From positions 243,508 to 307,507 of the forward strand of contig NZ_JADQTO010000011.1 in the NCBI RefSeq assembly GCF_015704865.1: a DNA stretch of 64,000 nucleotides, written 5' to 3'. Positions 20,574 to 30,901 of the stretch are shown one piece after another; positions within the stretch are counted from its first letter, which is position 1, and each line of letters starts with the position of its first letter. Below the pieces are notes generated by a model. It saw only the letters and a program-made list of their open reading frames with translations. It was not told the DNA's origin and did not search any database. This stretch comes from Actinoplanes aureus. GTDB lineage: Bacteria; Actinomycetota; Actinomycetes; Mycobacteriales; Micromonosporaceae. The translations under genes were made by a program, and so were the position numbers.

Positions 20574-20611
20574 TAGAACGTTCTATCGGCGCGCGGACTA
20601 GAACGTTCTAG
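20574..20611. promoter_or_regulatory. Twin LacI operators TAGAACGTTCTA
   Basis: TAGAACGTTCTA occurs at 20574-20585 and again, extended to CTAGAACGTTCTAG, at 20598-20611. The centres are 25 bp apart, a little over two helical turns, in the space between lacI (start 20549) and the MFS gene (start 20623). This arrangement fits cooperative binding or looping by one LacI tetramer or two dimers. Confidence 0.85.
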
Positions 20612-20622
20612 AGTCGATCTTC

Positions 20623-21855
20623 GTGGACACACTGACCGCCGGCCGCCGCTGGGCGGCCCTGCTCGCTCTCTCCCTGGGCGGCTTCGGGCTCGGGCTGACC
20701 GAGTTCGCCGCCATGGGACTGCTCCCGCAGATCGCCCAGGACCTGCTTCCCGCCGAGTACGCGCGCTCCGCCCCGGACGCCGTCGCCACCGCCGGCTGGA
20801 TGATCACCATCTACGCGCTGGGCGTCGTGGTCGGTGCACCCACCATCGCCGCGCTCACCGCCCGCGCACCCCGCCGGGGCCTGGTAGTCGGACTGCTCGG
20901 TCTCTTCGTGATCGGCACCGCCGCGTCCGCGCTCGCGCCCACCTTCGAGCTGGTGCTGGCCGGTCGTTTCGTAGCCGCTCTCGCCCACGGCGCCTACTTC
21001 GGCGCGGCCGGCATCCTCGCCGCGAACATCCTCGGCCCCGGCAACCACGGTCGAGGCGTCGCTATCGTGATCGGCGGCCTGACCGCGGCGAACCTGCTCG
21101 GCGTACCGCTGATCACCGCACTCGGGCAGGCACACGGCTGGCGTCTCGCGTACCTCGCTGTCGCTCTTGCTTTTGCCCTCACCCTCCTCGCCGTGCTCGC
21201 CACCGTGCCGCCGGTCGCCGCCGCCCCCGGCGGCTCACCCCGCGCCGAACTACGCGCCTTCCGCTCACCGCATGTCTGGCTGGTCGCGCTGGTCGTCGCC
21301 GTCGGCACCAGCGGCTTCTTCACGGTGAACAGCTATGTTGCGCCGGTGACCACCGAGGTGACCGGCCTGCCCGCCACCGCCGTCCCCTGGGTGATGGCGG
21401 TGATGGGCCTCGGCATGACCGCCGGCATCGCCGTCGGCGGCATCGCCGCCGACCGCGACCTGCGCCGCAGCGTGCTGTTCGGCTTCGCCGGCCTGCTCGG
21501 CTCGGCCGGTTTCTTCGCGGTCACCGCCGCCAACCCGGCCGGCCTGTTCCTCGGCGCGTTCCTGGTCGGCGCCGCCAGCCTCTTCATCGTCCCGGCCTTG
21601 CAGGCACAACTCATCGCCGCCGCACCCGGCGCCCAGCTGATGGGCGCGGCGGTCAACCAGTCCGCACTCAACATCGCCAACGGCGTCGGCGCCGCCCTGG
21701 GCGGCGCCGCCATCGCCGCCGGCTGGGGCTACCTCTCCTCAGCCTGGATCGGGGTCGGCCTCACCGTGGTCGGCCTTGTGCTGGCCCTGCTCAGCCTGCG
21801 GTTCTCGGCGCGCTCCGAGGCGCCGGTTCCGCATCGCGAGGCGGTCCCGGTCTGA
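20623..21855 (+). CDS. MFS efflux transporter (AraJ / DHA1 type)
   Basis: A 410-residue transporter with about twelve hydrophobic helices. It contains the GLTEFAAMGLLPQIA opening and the GRFVAALAHGAYFG segment of the AraJ/Cml-like DHA1 group. The natural role of such proteins is export of sugars or drugs by proton antiport. It starts at a GTG only 12 bp after the second LacI operator and is therefore probably derepressed by the LacI ligand. A shortened, decayed copy of its 3' end is present 350 bp further downstream. Confidence 0.88.
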   Translation: MDTLTAGRRWAALLALSLGGFGLGLTEFAAMGLLPQIAQDLLPAEYARSAPDAVATAGWMITIYALGVVVGAPTIAALTARAPRRGLVVGLLGLFVIGTAASALAPTFELVLAGRFVAALAHGAYFGAAGILAANILGPGNHGRGVAIVIGGLTAANLLGVPLITALGQAHGWRLAYLAVALAFALTLLAVLATVPPVAAAPGGSPRAELRAFRSPHVWLVALVVAVGTSGFFTVNSYVAPVTTEVTGLPATAVPWVMAVMGLGMTAGIAVGGIAADRDLRRSVLFGFAGLLGSAGFFAVTAANPAGLFLGAFLVGAASLFIVPALQAQLIAAAPGAQLMGAAVNQSALNIANGVGAALGGAAIAAGWGYLSSAWIGVGLTVVGLVLALLSLRFSARSEAPVPHREAVPV

Positions 21856-22080
21856 CGCTCTTCTTCCGGTACGCCCCACACCTCCCACCCAACCGGCGCC
21901 GCCCCGCCGTGCCCGCGCGGCCGCCAGCCCACACCCGGCCGCAGCGCGGCCGCCGGGCCCATGCAGCCGGTTCCGCTCGCGGCACCGGCACCGCCCCGCA
22001 CTGCGGCACGGCGATGTAGTCGGCGCCCACCCGAGCCGGCGCGTTGACTCTCGCGCAGCCGCTGTTCGTGCCGGCCAGGA

Positions 22081-22163
22081 GGCCCAACGTGGGTGCTGTC
22101 CGGCGGCCGTTGAGACAGCGTTGAGCGTGGGCCAAGCAAGATCGAGCCTGACTACGGAAGCTC
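22081..22163 (+). repeat. Interspersed repeat family B, copy 1
   Basis: A 63-bp core starting GGCCCAACGTGGGTGCTGTC and ending GCCAAGCAAGATC, followed by a CTACGGAAGCTC tail. The core is nearly identical to the copies at 44712 and 53259 (reverse). Inside it, GCTGTCC and AGACAGC bracket a hairpin loop, and GGCCCA/TGGGCC form an outer stem. It encodes nothing obvious. Confidence 0.85.
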
Positions 22164-22210
22164 CCGGTCGGGGCGGCCTGCTTCGCGGCGGCGACCACGA
22201 GACGCTCCGG

Positions 22211-22300
22211 ACTCGACATCGCCAACGGCGTTGGCGCCGGCTGGGGCTATCTCCTCAGCCTGGATCGGCCCTGCTCAGCTTCCGGCTGCGGGAGGACGCG
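22211..22300 (+). pseudogene. Remnant of a duplicated MFS transporter 3' end
   Basis: The segment reads ATCGCCAACGGCGTTGGCGCC, then GGCTGGGGCTATCTCCTCAG, CCTGGATCGG and CCCTGCTCAGC in the same order as 21673-21800 of the intact MFS gene. Two internal blocks of about 30 bp are missing and there are point changes, so no useful reading frame remains. It is a decayed tandem duplicate or the last piece of a second MFS gene. Confidence 0.75.
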
Positions 22301-22331
22301 GCCACGCCGTCGGATCCGGTCTTGATCTGAC

Positions 22332-23153
22332 TCACCGCACTTGGTGACGTCTCAATGCGCGACCGGCAAGAAACAAGAGCGCGCTCAAGGCAGCCGCCGA
22401 AAATGTGAAGGAGAGCCCCAGGCGGTCGGACCGGGCGGGGTTCAGAAAGACCTCGAGCGCGCTGACGACGAGCGGCCTCAAATCCACAAATGGTACGGCG
22501 TTATAGATCAGAGCGTCCGTGATGATCACCACCAGGAATGCTCCCCACTTCAGCAGGGAAGTCAGTGCGAGCAACGGGAATCGCTCCGACCAGCCGACCC
22601 ATGCGCCGGAGACGAACCACCAGAATGCGACCGTCATGGATCGGCCGATTCTCTCGGCGCCCCACCGGCCGAAGTCGTAGGGCGTTTCGAAGAAGCTGAT
22701 CGGTCCGCCGCTCGGTCCGGTGGAAAGCCACGTCGCCAAGAGTGCGGCGAACTGGGCCACCAGGGCGAAGAACGAGACGGCACCCAACGCCGTGTCCCAC
22801 CATCCGGGCCCGCCCTGGGTCACCGCTATCACCGCGTCGTCCTTCAGGCTACCGCTCCGGCCCGTGCCTGCTTCCGACGCTACCGAGATCAGGGTGATGC
22901 CGACGTGGAGAACGGCGTGGGCGAACGTGCCGAGCACTCCAGCGAAGACCATGGCCAGCGCGATCACGGTAGCCGTGCCGAGGCGTTCGTAGCGGGCGCT
23001 CTCAGCGCCGGGACCGCCTAGGCGTAACCGTGCACGAACCTCTGGTGGGACGGGATCGATTCGCCACGGATCCCGCCAGGGTGAAGTGGCATTGTGATAT
23101 GCCATTCGGTAGGCAGACTCGCTGTAGAAAATCGGCACCGGGTGGAGCGTCAT
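22332..23153 (-). CDS. Unrecognised membrane protein, about four helices
   Basis: A 273-residue protein. Residues 1-55 are hydrophilic (SPWRDPWRIDPVPPEVRARL). Hydrophobic helices lie near 62-90, 125-148, 170-190, 200-222 and 245-265. No family is recognised. A second Met at residue 17 is an alternative start; neither has a clear Shine-Dalgarno sequence. The G+C bias is somewhat weaker than in the surrounding genes, with more A/T in third positions by eye, which may reflect recent acquisition. It has no operon partners. Confidence 0.65.
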   Translation of the reverse strand: MTLHPVPIFYSESAYRMAYHNATSPWRDPWRIDPVPPEVRARLRLGGPGAESARYERLGTATVIALAMVFAGVLGTFAHAVLHVGITLISVASEAGTGRSGSLKDDAVIAVTQGGPGWWDTALGAVSFFALVAQFAALLATWLSTGPSGGPISFFETPYDFGRWGAERIGRSMTVAFWWFVSGAWVGWSERFPLLALTSLLKWGAFLVVIITDALIYNAVPFVDLRPLVVSALEVFLNPARSDRLGLSFTFSAAALSALLFLAGRALRRHQVR

Positions 23154-23297
23154 GAGTCTGACGGTAACCGCGGCCGTCCATTGAGGATCAGCGCGCGGCC
23201 GGTGCCGTTTACTTCGACTTCCGGGCGATCGCGCAGGTAGATCAACCGAAGCCGGTGGTCCGGCTTCGAAAGAATGCGGACAGCGCCGGCGCGAATA

Positions 23298-23346
23298 TCA
23301 CCCGGAAGGGTGAGCCGGCCCGGCGGCTGATTCCCGCCGGGCCGGT
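23298..23346 (-). terminator. Tandem hairpins downstream of the uvrA-like gene
   Basis: CCGGCCCGGCGG (23315-23326) pairs perfectly with CCGCCGGGCCGG (23334-23345) around a 7-nt loop. A second stem TCACCC/GGGTGA lies at 23298-23313. The first hairpin begins 8 bp after the stop at 23353 on the minus strand. No T-run follows, as is usual in actinobacteria. Confidence 0.75.
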
Positions 23347-23352
23347 GAAGAA

Positions 23353-25692
<2,340 letters not shown>

Positions 25693-25703
25693 TCTTTCTC
25701 CCC

Positions 25704-26042
25704 CTAGATGCTGTCCTGGATCAACCCGAGAACGTTACCGTCCAGATCGGTGAACGAGGCCACCAGACGGCCCCCGCCGACGTTCTTCGGTGCGTCCTTC
25801 ACGGTGGCGCCGGCTGCGGTCACCTCGGCCAGCTTCGCCTCGATGTCCGGAACATGCCAGTAGGCCACCGGCGACGTCATGCCCTGCGGGCCACCCTTCG
25901 GCACGAGGCCGATGTGCTGGCCCTCGACGTCGTAGCCGACGTACCACTCGCCGTCGGCCTGCGGGGCCACGCCGAGCAGAGCGGTGTAGATCGCCTTCGC
26001 CTTGGTCAGGTCGGCGACCGGGTGCAGTACGGTCTTGATCAT
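25704..26042 (-). CDS. VOC-superfamily (glyoxalase/bleomycin-resistance fold) protein
   Basis: A 112-residue single VOC module. It has the beta-alpha-beta-beta-beta pattern with HPVADLTKAKAIYTALLG at the start and ASFTDLDGNVLGLIQ at the end, where the C-terminal metal ligand is expected. ATG at 26042 is preceded by AGAGGAG; a GTG two codons upstream is poorer. It lies directly upstream of the uvrA-like gene. The pairing of a VOC drug-binding fold with a UvrA2-type protein hints at joint detoxification, which is an inference. Confidence 0.85.
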   Translation of the reverse strand: MIKTVLHPVADLTKAKAIYTALLGVAPQADGEWYVGYDVEGQHIGLVPKGGPQGMTSPVAYWHVPDIEAKLAEVTAAGATVKDAPKNVGGGRLVASFTDLDGNVLGLIQDSI

Positions 26043-26112
26043 GGTCACTCCTCTCGTGTACCCACCACGCTAGGTGTGCCCTGGTGACACGGCTTCTTGA
26101 TTCCTGACAGGC

Positions 26113-26514
26113 TTACCGGTCGAACTGCAGGGCGATCCGCCCACCGGCCACGCCGGCGTACCAGCTCGCGTCGCGGGTCAGCACGTCGACGCCGGCGTCC
26201 AGGGCCAGCATCGCCGCCGACGCCCGGTCCGGGCTCCCGAGGATGCCGCGCAGCGTGGTCAGCGCCAGCCAGTCAGCGGGGTCGTCGGCCAGCAGGGTCA
26301 CCGCGCGGTGACCGATCAGGATCTCCAGGTGGGCCTGTTGCAGCATTCCGGTGGAATGCGCCGCCTCGACCAGGCAGGGGAGCGGCAGGATGACCGCGCC
26401 GTACTCGTCGTCGATCTCGGCGATCAGCTCACCGACCGCGACCGAGCCACGCACCCAGCCGACGACCGCCGAGGCGTCCAGCACCAGCCGGACCGCCCGT
26501 TTCTTTTCGGTCAC
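26113..26514 (-). CDS. PIN-domain ribonuclease toxin (VapC-like)
   Basis: A 133-residue PIN domain. Acidic positions fit the fold: Asp13 in LVLDASAVV, Glu50 in LPCLVEAAHS, Asp96 in SPDRASAAML and Asp115 in VLTRDASW. VapC toxins cleave tRNA or rRNA using Mg2+ held by these residues. The start overlaps the stop of the small gene upstream (26511-26514), the usual antitoxin-toxin coupling. The first residue of the family's D..AD pattern is intact, so the enzyme is probably active. Confidence 0.88.
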   Translation of the reverse strand: MTEKKRAVRLVLDASAVVGWVRGSVAVGELIAEIDDEYGAVILPLPCLVEAAHSTGMLQQAHLEILIGHRAVTLLADDPADWLALTTLRGILGSPDRASAAMLALDAGVDVLTRDASWYAGVAGGRIALQFDR

Positions 26515-26696
26515 GCGGCCGGTGCCGGCCGCCGGCGGATCTCGGCGAGGAACGCCGCCCGCTCGGCGTGGTCGCGCCGGGCGTCGGCGTCGCGCAGGCG
26601 CTCGCTGGCGCGGGCCTTGCCCTCAGCGGTGACCGGCACGCCGAGCTCGGCGAGCACCTCGGTCATGCTGCGCTGGGCGCTGGTGTCCTGCTCCAC
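26511..26696 (-). CDS. Antitoxin partner of the PIN toxin
   Basis: A 61-residue highly charged helical protein (MTEVLAELGVPVTAEGKARASERLRDAD ...). It begins at a GTG. The position directly before the PIN gene with a 4-base overlap identifies it as the antitoxin. I cannot assign it to a named DNA-binding class; the N-terminal half could be a short helix pair. Confidence 0.75.
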   Translation of the reverse strand: MEQDTSAQRSMTEVLAELGVPVTAEGKARASERLRDADARRDHAERAAFLAEIRRRPAPAA

Positions 26697-26715
26697 GGGG
26701 CCAGAGTACCCCAGG

Positions 26716-27915
26716 TCACTGGATGGTGATCGGATTGATCACGTCGGCCGTGACCGTGAGCAGGGTAAACGCGGCGCCGATCAGGATGACCGCGTAGGTC
26801 AGCGGCATCAGCTTGTAGTAGTCGACCCGCCCCGGGTCCGGCCGTCCCCGCCGCGCGGCGAGCCAGGACCGGGCCCGCTCGAACCACCAGACGGCGATGT
26901 GCCCGCCGTCCAGCGGTAGCAGCGGGAGCAGGTTGAAGAACCCCATGAACACGTTCAGCCCGATGAAGATCATTAGAACCGTCGACCAGAGGCCCAGCGA
27001 GGCCGCCTCACCGCCGATCAGACTGGCCCCGACCACGCTGATCGGGGTGTCCGGGTCGCGTTCGCCGCCGGTGATCGACCGCCACAGCGCCGGCACCTTC
27101 GCCGGGATGCGCTTGGCCGCGTCCACGGTCTGCCCGGCCAGCCAGCCCGAGTACGTCACGGTCGCCCCGAACGCCCCGGCCGGCCCGTAGGTCACCTCCG
27201 GCGGCGCGGAGACCCGCAAGTCGACGCCGAGCACGGTGACCGGGCCCCGCGCGACGAGGTCGGCCGACACCGTCCCCGGTTGCCCGTCCCGGGTGTAGGC
27301 GATCACGGCCGGTCCGGGGGCGCTCTGCCGGACGACGCGCACCAGCTCGCCGTAGGACCCGATCGGCACGCCGTTCACCGCGGTCAGCACGTCACCGTCG
27401 CGCAGCCCGGCCGCCCTCGCCGGCGACACCGGATCAGCGGCGGTGCAGGCCCGCGCGGCGTCCGCGGTCAGGCAGTCCCCGACCGCGATCGCGGCCGGCT
27501 GCGCGCTGAAGTCGGCCGGCGTCCGCGGATACGCCAGGTTCGGCAGGCCGACGAACGCCGCCGCGAACCACAACGCGACGATCGCCAGCCCGAACTGCGT
27601 CAGCGCGCCGGACGCCATCACCACGGTCCGCTGCCACAGCGGGAACCGCCACATCGCCAGATGCCGGTCGGCCGGCTCCACCGGGTCGTCCGGCACCATC
27701 CCGGCGATCTTGCAGAACCCGCCGACCGGGATCGCCTTCAGCCCGTACTCCGTGCCGCCGCGCCGCCACGAGAACACCGTCGGCCCGTACCCGACGAAGT
27801 ACCGCTTCACCCGCATCCCGAACCGCTTCGCCGACACCATGTGCCCGGCCTCGTGCAGGCTGAACGAAACCAGCACAGCCATCGCGAACGCGATCGTGAA
27901 CAGCACCCTCGACAT
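26716..27915 (-). CDS. Membrane zinc metalloprotease, M50 family (RseP/site-2 protease)
   Basis: A 399-residue membrane protein. The HEAGH zinc motif lies at residues 21-25 inside the first helix, and NLLPLLPLDGGH near residue 330 supplies the third ligand. A PDZ-like segment (AAGLRDGDVLTAVNGVPI) lies between. Such proteases cut anti-sigma factors or signal peptide remnants inside the membrane. It is distinct from dxr-linked RseP by context, as no isoprenoid genes are present. ATG at 27915 is used; a GTG two codons earlier is possible. Confidence 0.88.
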   Translation of the reverse strand: MSRVLFTIAFAMAVLVSFSLHEAGHMVSAKRFGMRVKRYFVGYGPTVFSWRRGGTEYGLKAIPVGGFCKIAGMVPDDPVEPADRHLAMWRFPLWQRTVVMASGALTQFGLAIVALWFAAAFVGLPNLAYPRTPADFSAQPAAIAVGDCLTADAARACTAADPVSPARAAGLRDGDVLTAVNGVPIGSYGELVRVVRQSAPGPAVIAYTRDGQPGTVSADLVARGPVTVLGVDLRVSAPPEVTYGPAGAFGATVTYSGWLAGQTVDAAKRIPAKVPALWRSITGGERDPDTPISVVGASLIGGEAASLGLWSTVLMIFIGLNVFMGFFNLLPLLPLDGGHIAVWWFERARSWLAARRGRPDPGRVDYYKLMPLTYAVILIGAAFTLLTVTADVINPITIQ

Positions 27916-27965
27916 CAGCACACTCTAAAGACCGCGGTGGTCCGGGTGGGCTTTCCGCTCACGCC

Positions 27966-28165
27966 TTTTCGCCGGTACGGGCGCCGGCCGTCCCGCCGAT
28001 GCCGTGGCCGTCCCGCCGCTCCCGCGCGATCCGGCACGGCGAGATGCCCCAGCGCGCCCGCCGGGAAACGCCGGTGGGGTTGCGCAACCACCTGCATGGG
28101 CCCGGCGCTCGCGCTGGGGCGTCTCCCCGCGCCTGATCGCGGGGGGAGGGCGGGTACCCCGTGGA
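27966..28165. repeat. Repeat family A, inverted pair
   Basis: Two family-A-like arms face each other around GTTGCGCAAC at about 28079-28088. The left arm reads GGCGAGATGCCCCAGCGCGC and the right arm, reversed, GGGGAGACGCCCCAGCGCGA. Both then run through CGCCGG to GGTTGCGCAA. The pair would form a long hairpin. It lies between two minus-strand genes, downstream of the SnoaL gene. Confidence 0.65.
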
Positions 28166-28192
28166 TTTCGGGGGAGTGCGAAACGCGTACCT

Positions 28193-29002
28193 CTACGGTT
28201 TCAGATCTGTGCGGGCCTCGCCGGTCGCCGGCTCGAGCGGATAGCTGAGGTGCTGGTGCACCATCTCCCACCGGCCGCCGGCGCGCCGGAAGACACGCGT
28301 GCCCCGGGACCAGGTCTCGGGCGCGCCGTCGGCGCGGACCCGGTTGAGGCCCCAGGCGACCGCCAGGTCGCCGTCGGTGACCACGGTCAGATCCGGTACC
28401 TGCCAGGTCACCTCGCCGGCGCCGGCCTCCAGGCCGCGCCGGCACACCTCGCGCACCTGGTCGCGGCCGGTGTAGGCGAGAGGCGTCTCGTGCTCGTAGG
28501 ACACCACGTCCGTGGCGATCGGGGCCATCAGCGCGTCCAGGTCCTTCGCCGCGGTGGCGGCGAACCAGGAATCGTGCAGGTCCCGGATCTCCCGCTCCGA
28601 CTCGGCCGCGTCGGTGAGCGGGAACGAGTGGTGCTCGTGGGCGATCAGCCAGCGGCCGGCCTCCTTGCACAGGCCCAGCGTGATGCGCAGGCGGTGGCCG
28701 GGATGGCGGGCGAGGGCGGCCGGCGAGCCGCAGCGCAGCAGCAGGTGCGCGTACGCGGTGTCGGCGCCCGCCGTGACCTCGGCCTGGACGAGTTCGAAGA
28801 CCGACCCGCTCCGGATCCAGTCGAAGAACGGCGGCCAGGTCTCGCGGTAGGCGTCGATGCCGCGGACGCCGTCCTGCGGCGGCGGTACGTCGAACATGAC
28901 GATGTCGTCGGCGTGGCCGGCCAGGACGCCGTCCAGGTCGGTGGCGCGGATGGCGGCCACCCAGCGTTCGATCAGTTCAGTGATCGTCTTTTCGTCGCTC
29001 AT
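28193..29002 (-). CDS. Tandem SnoaL-like (NTF2-fold) protein
   Basis: About 269 residues made of two SnoaL/NTF2 domains in a row. The first is about residues 5-128 (ELIERWVAAIRATDLDGVLAGHADDIVMFD) and the second about 135-260 (SWFAATAAKDLDALMAPIATDVVSYE). Each shows the expected aromatic cavity pattern. No catalytic residue can be assigned. An ATG 11 codons upstream (29035) is also possible. The ECF sigma gene, which itself ends in a SnoaL domain, lies just upstream on the same strand, so the two may be co-transcribed. Confidence 0.85.
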   Translation of the reverse strand: MSDEKTITELIERWVAAIRATDLDGVLAGHADDIVMFDVPPPQDGVRGIDAYRETWPPFFDWIRSGSVFELVQAEVTAGADTAYAHLLLRCGSPAALARHPGHRLRITLGLCKEAGRWLIAHEHHSFPLTDAAESEREIRDLHDSWFAATAAKDLDALMAPIATDVVSYEHETPLAYTGRDQVREVCRRGLEAGAGEVTWQVPDLTVVTDGDLAVAWGLNRVRADGAPETWSRGTRVFRRAGGRWEMVHQHLSYPLEPATGEARTDLKP

Positions 29003-29040
29003 GCCGGTACAACCCGGCGGGCGGCGCGAATCCATCGCGA

Positions 29041-29949
29041 TCAGGAGGGCAATTTCGCGGGCAGGCCGAACGTGGTCAGGTCGGCGTCGAGGAAGGAGAC
29101 CACCTCGGCGATGCCGTCCGGGCGCAGGCGCAGCAGGTCGAGGCCGCCGGGCAGGTACGCGGCCCGGTCGTCGTCCCAGCGGTAGGTGCCGAACGTGATC
29201 TGCCCGTTCGCGGCGGCCGGCCGGAACCGCCACCGGTAGGAGAGCGGCCCGCCGTCCTCGGACAGGAAGCCGCGGATCGCCGGGCGGCCGTGGTAGGCCA
29301 GCGGCAGCGGCGGCATCGAGTACCGGGCGTCGTCGGTCAGCATCCCGACGATGGCGTCGACGTCGCCGGACTCCCAGGCGGCCGTGTACCGGCGGGCCAG
29401 ATCCAGGACTGCCGGCTCGCCGAGGTCACTGATCGTCGCCTGCTGGCTGGGTCCCGGGTGCGCCTCGGCGAGGGCCTTGCGGGCCCGCTGCATGGCGCTG
29501 TCCACGGCGCCGACGCTCGAGCCCAGCTGCCCGGCCACCTCCCGCGAGCTGAAACCGAGCACGTCACGCAGCAGGAGCACGGCCCGCTGCCTGGCGGAGA
29601 GGCGCTGCAACGCCACGACGAAGGAGAGCTCGATGGTCTCCCGGGCCACGGTGCGGGCCTCCGGGCCGAGGTGGTCGTCGGCGTACGGCTCCAGCCAGGC
29701 CGCGTCGGTGCCGGTGGGCAGTTCGCGGCGGGCCCGGCCGGTGAGCATCGTGAGGCAGCGGTTGGTGGCGATCCGGAACAGCCACGCCCGCGGATTGTCC
29801 CGGCCGTCGAGGCGGTCGAACGCCTTCCAGGCCCGGACCAGGGTCTCCTGGAGAGCGTCGTCGGCGTCGTGGACCGAGCCGAGCATCCGGTAGCAGTGCG
29901 CGTGCAGCTCCGGCCGCAGCGGTGCGATCAGGGCGTCGAACGCGTCCAC
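29041..29949 (-). CDS. ECF sigma factor with C-terminal SnoaL domain (SigG/SigX5-like)
   Basis: A 302-residue sigma factor. Sigma-2 spans about residues 8-75 (YRMLGSVHDADDALQETLVRAWK), sigma-4 about 118-170 (LSARQRAVLLLRDVLGFSSREVAGQLG), and a SnoaL-like domain about 185-300. It lacks the WLPEP and NPDKL signatures of ECF41, so it belongs to a different SnoaL-fused ECF class, such as the TIGR02960-type. It starts at a GTG or ATG near 29949, close to the divergent cadD-like gene. A regulatory role for the C-terminal domain is expected from related families. No anti-sigma gene is seen. Confidence 0.85.
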   Translation of the reverse strand: MDAFDALIAPLRPELHAHCYRMLGSVHDADDALQETLVRAWKAFDRLDGRDNPRAWLFRIATNRCLTMLTGRARRELPTGTDAAWLEPYADDHLGPEARTVARETIELSFVVALQRLSARQRAVLLLRDVLGFSSREVAGQLGSSVGAVDSAMQRARKALAEAHPGPSQQATISDLGEPAVLDLARRYTAAWESGDVDAIVGMLTDDARYSMPPLPLAYHGRPAIRGFLSEDGGPLSYRWRFRPAAANGQITFGTYRWDDDRAAYLPGGLDLLRLRPDGIAEVVSFLDADLTTFGLPAKLPS

Positions 29950-29997
29950 GGACCCATCATTCCAGGAGCCGGACGGCTTCTTGGATCATGGACGGCT

Positions 29998-30576
29998 ATG
30001 GAGCTGTCCACCCTGGGCCAGGCGGCCGGCATGTTCGCGGTGACCAACATCGACGATCTGGTGCTGCTGGCCGTCTTCTTCGCCGCAGGCGGGAGCAGCG
30101 CTTGGCGGGTGGTCGCGGGACAGTACCTCGGATTTCTAGGCATCCTGGCGGTGTCGGTGGTCGGGGCGCTCGGCGCCGGGCTGCTGCCGGACGCCGCCGT
30201 GCCGTACCTCGGGTTGTTGCCGCTCGCCCTCGGCGTGCGTGCCGCCTGGCGGGTCTGGCGGGACCGCGGCGAAGAGGACGACGAGGCTCCGGACGCCGTC
30301 GGCGTCCTCCAGGTCGCCGCGGTGACCTTTGCCAACGGCGGCGACAACATCGGCGTCTACGTGCCGGTCTTCACCGTCGCCGGGATCGGCGGCATGACCG
30401 CCTACATCGCCGTCTTCCTGGTGGGCGTGGCGGTCTGGTGCGCCGCCAGCTGGTTCCTCGCCACCCGGCCGCTGGTGGCGAGGACCCTGGCCCGCTGGGG
30501 GCACATCGTCCTGCCGGTGGTGCTGATCGCGATCGGCCTGGTCATCCTGGTCGAGGGTGGCGCGTTCGGCCTCTAG
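29998..30576 (+). CDS. CadD-family cadmium/cation resistance transporter
   Basis: A 192-residue membrane protein with five to six helices. Two internal halves carry the paired signatures NIDDLVLL (residue about 18) and FANGGDNIGVYVPVF (about 115), the LysE-superfamily pattern of CadD. Family members are linked to Cd2+ resistance. The substrate here is unverified. ATG at 29998 is chosen as it gives the conserved N-terminus. It is monocistronic and divergent from the ECF sigma gene. Confidence 0.85.
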   Translation: MELSTLGQAAGMFAVTNIDDLVLLAVFFAAGGSSAWRVVAGQYLGFLGILAVSVVGALGAGLLPDAAVPYLGLLPLALGVRAAWRVWRDRGEEDDEAPDAVGVLQVAAVTFANGGDNIGVYVPVFTVAGIGGMTAYIAVFLVGVAVWCAASWFLATRPLVARTLARWGHIVLPVVLIAIGLVILVEGGAFGL

Positions 30577-30583
30577 CGTGGGC

Positions 30584-30901
30584 TCACACCGGCCAGCGGT
30601 GCCGCCCGACCGTGGCCAGGCGAAGTGCCGCGGGCTGCCAGGTGCCGTCGGCGTTGAACAGCACTCGCACCACCACCGGCTGGCCGCCGAGATGGGCCGA
30701 GACGGTCGCCGAGCGGGCGGTCAGGCCAAGGATCTCGCCGCCGTCGAGGGACAGGCCGGGCACACCGGCGACCGCGGTCTCGACCCGGGGCCACACCGTC
30801 CCCGGATCGGCCGGGGCGACGGTGTGGGTGAGCCGGCGGCGTACCGGCCGGCGGTGCCGGTTGCCGTTGTTGCCGGGGTCGCGGTGCGGCAGGACGGTCA
30901 T
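30584..30901 (-). CDS. Unrecognised 105-residue protein coupled to zwf
   Basis: The first 30 residues are rich in Arg/His/Asn (RDPGNNGNRHRRPVRRRL). The rest is a compact alpha/beta-like segment (RVETAVAGVPGLSLDGGEIL ... VVVRVLFNADGTW). I recognise no family. The ATG at 30901 overlaps the zwf stop (30898-30901), so it is translated with zwf. Whether it affects G6P dehydrogenase is unknown; it is not OpcA, which is larger. Confidence 0.7.
   Translation of the reverse strand: MTVLPHRDPGNNGNRHRRPVRRRLTHTVAPADPGTVWPRVETAVAGVPGLSLDGGEILGLTARSATVSAHLGGQPVVVRVLFNADGTWQPAALRLATVGRHRWPV

Larger units (their letters stand above)
21856..22331. other. 476-bp non-coding spacer with repeat and gene remnant
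   Basis: No convincing gene. From 21864 to about 21990 there is sequence loosely like repeat family A (GCGGCCGCCGGGCCCATGCAG). A family-B repeat lies at 22081-22163, and a degraded copy of the MFS gene 3' end at 22211-22300. The last 30 bp lead into the stop of the next minus-strand gene. Confidence 0.6.

Noticed and set aside
20574..20611. GAACGTTC as an SOS box
   Set aside because: The actinobacterial LexA box needs four bases between GAAC and GTTC; here the halves touch, and a LacI gene is adjacent.
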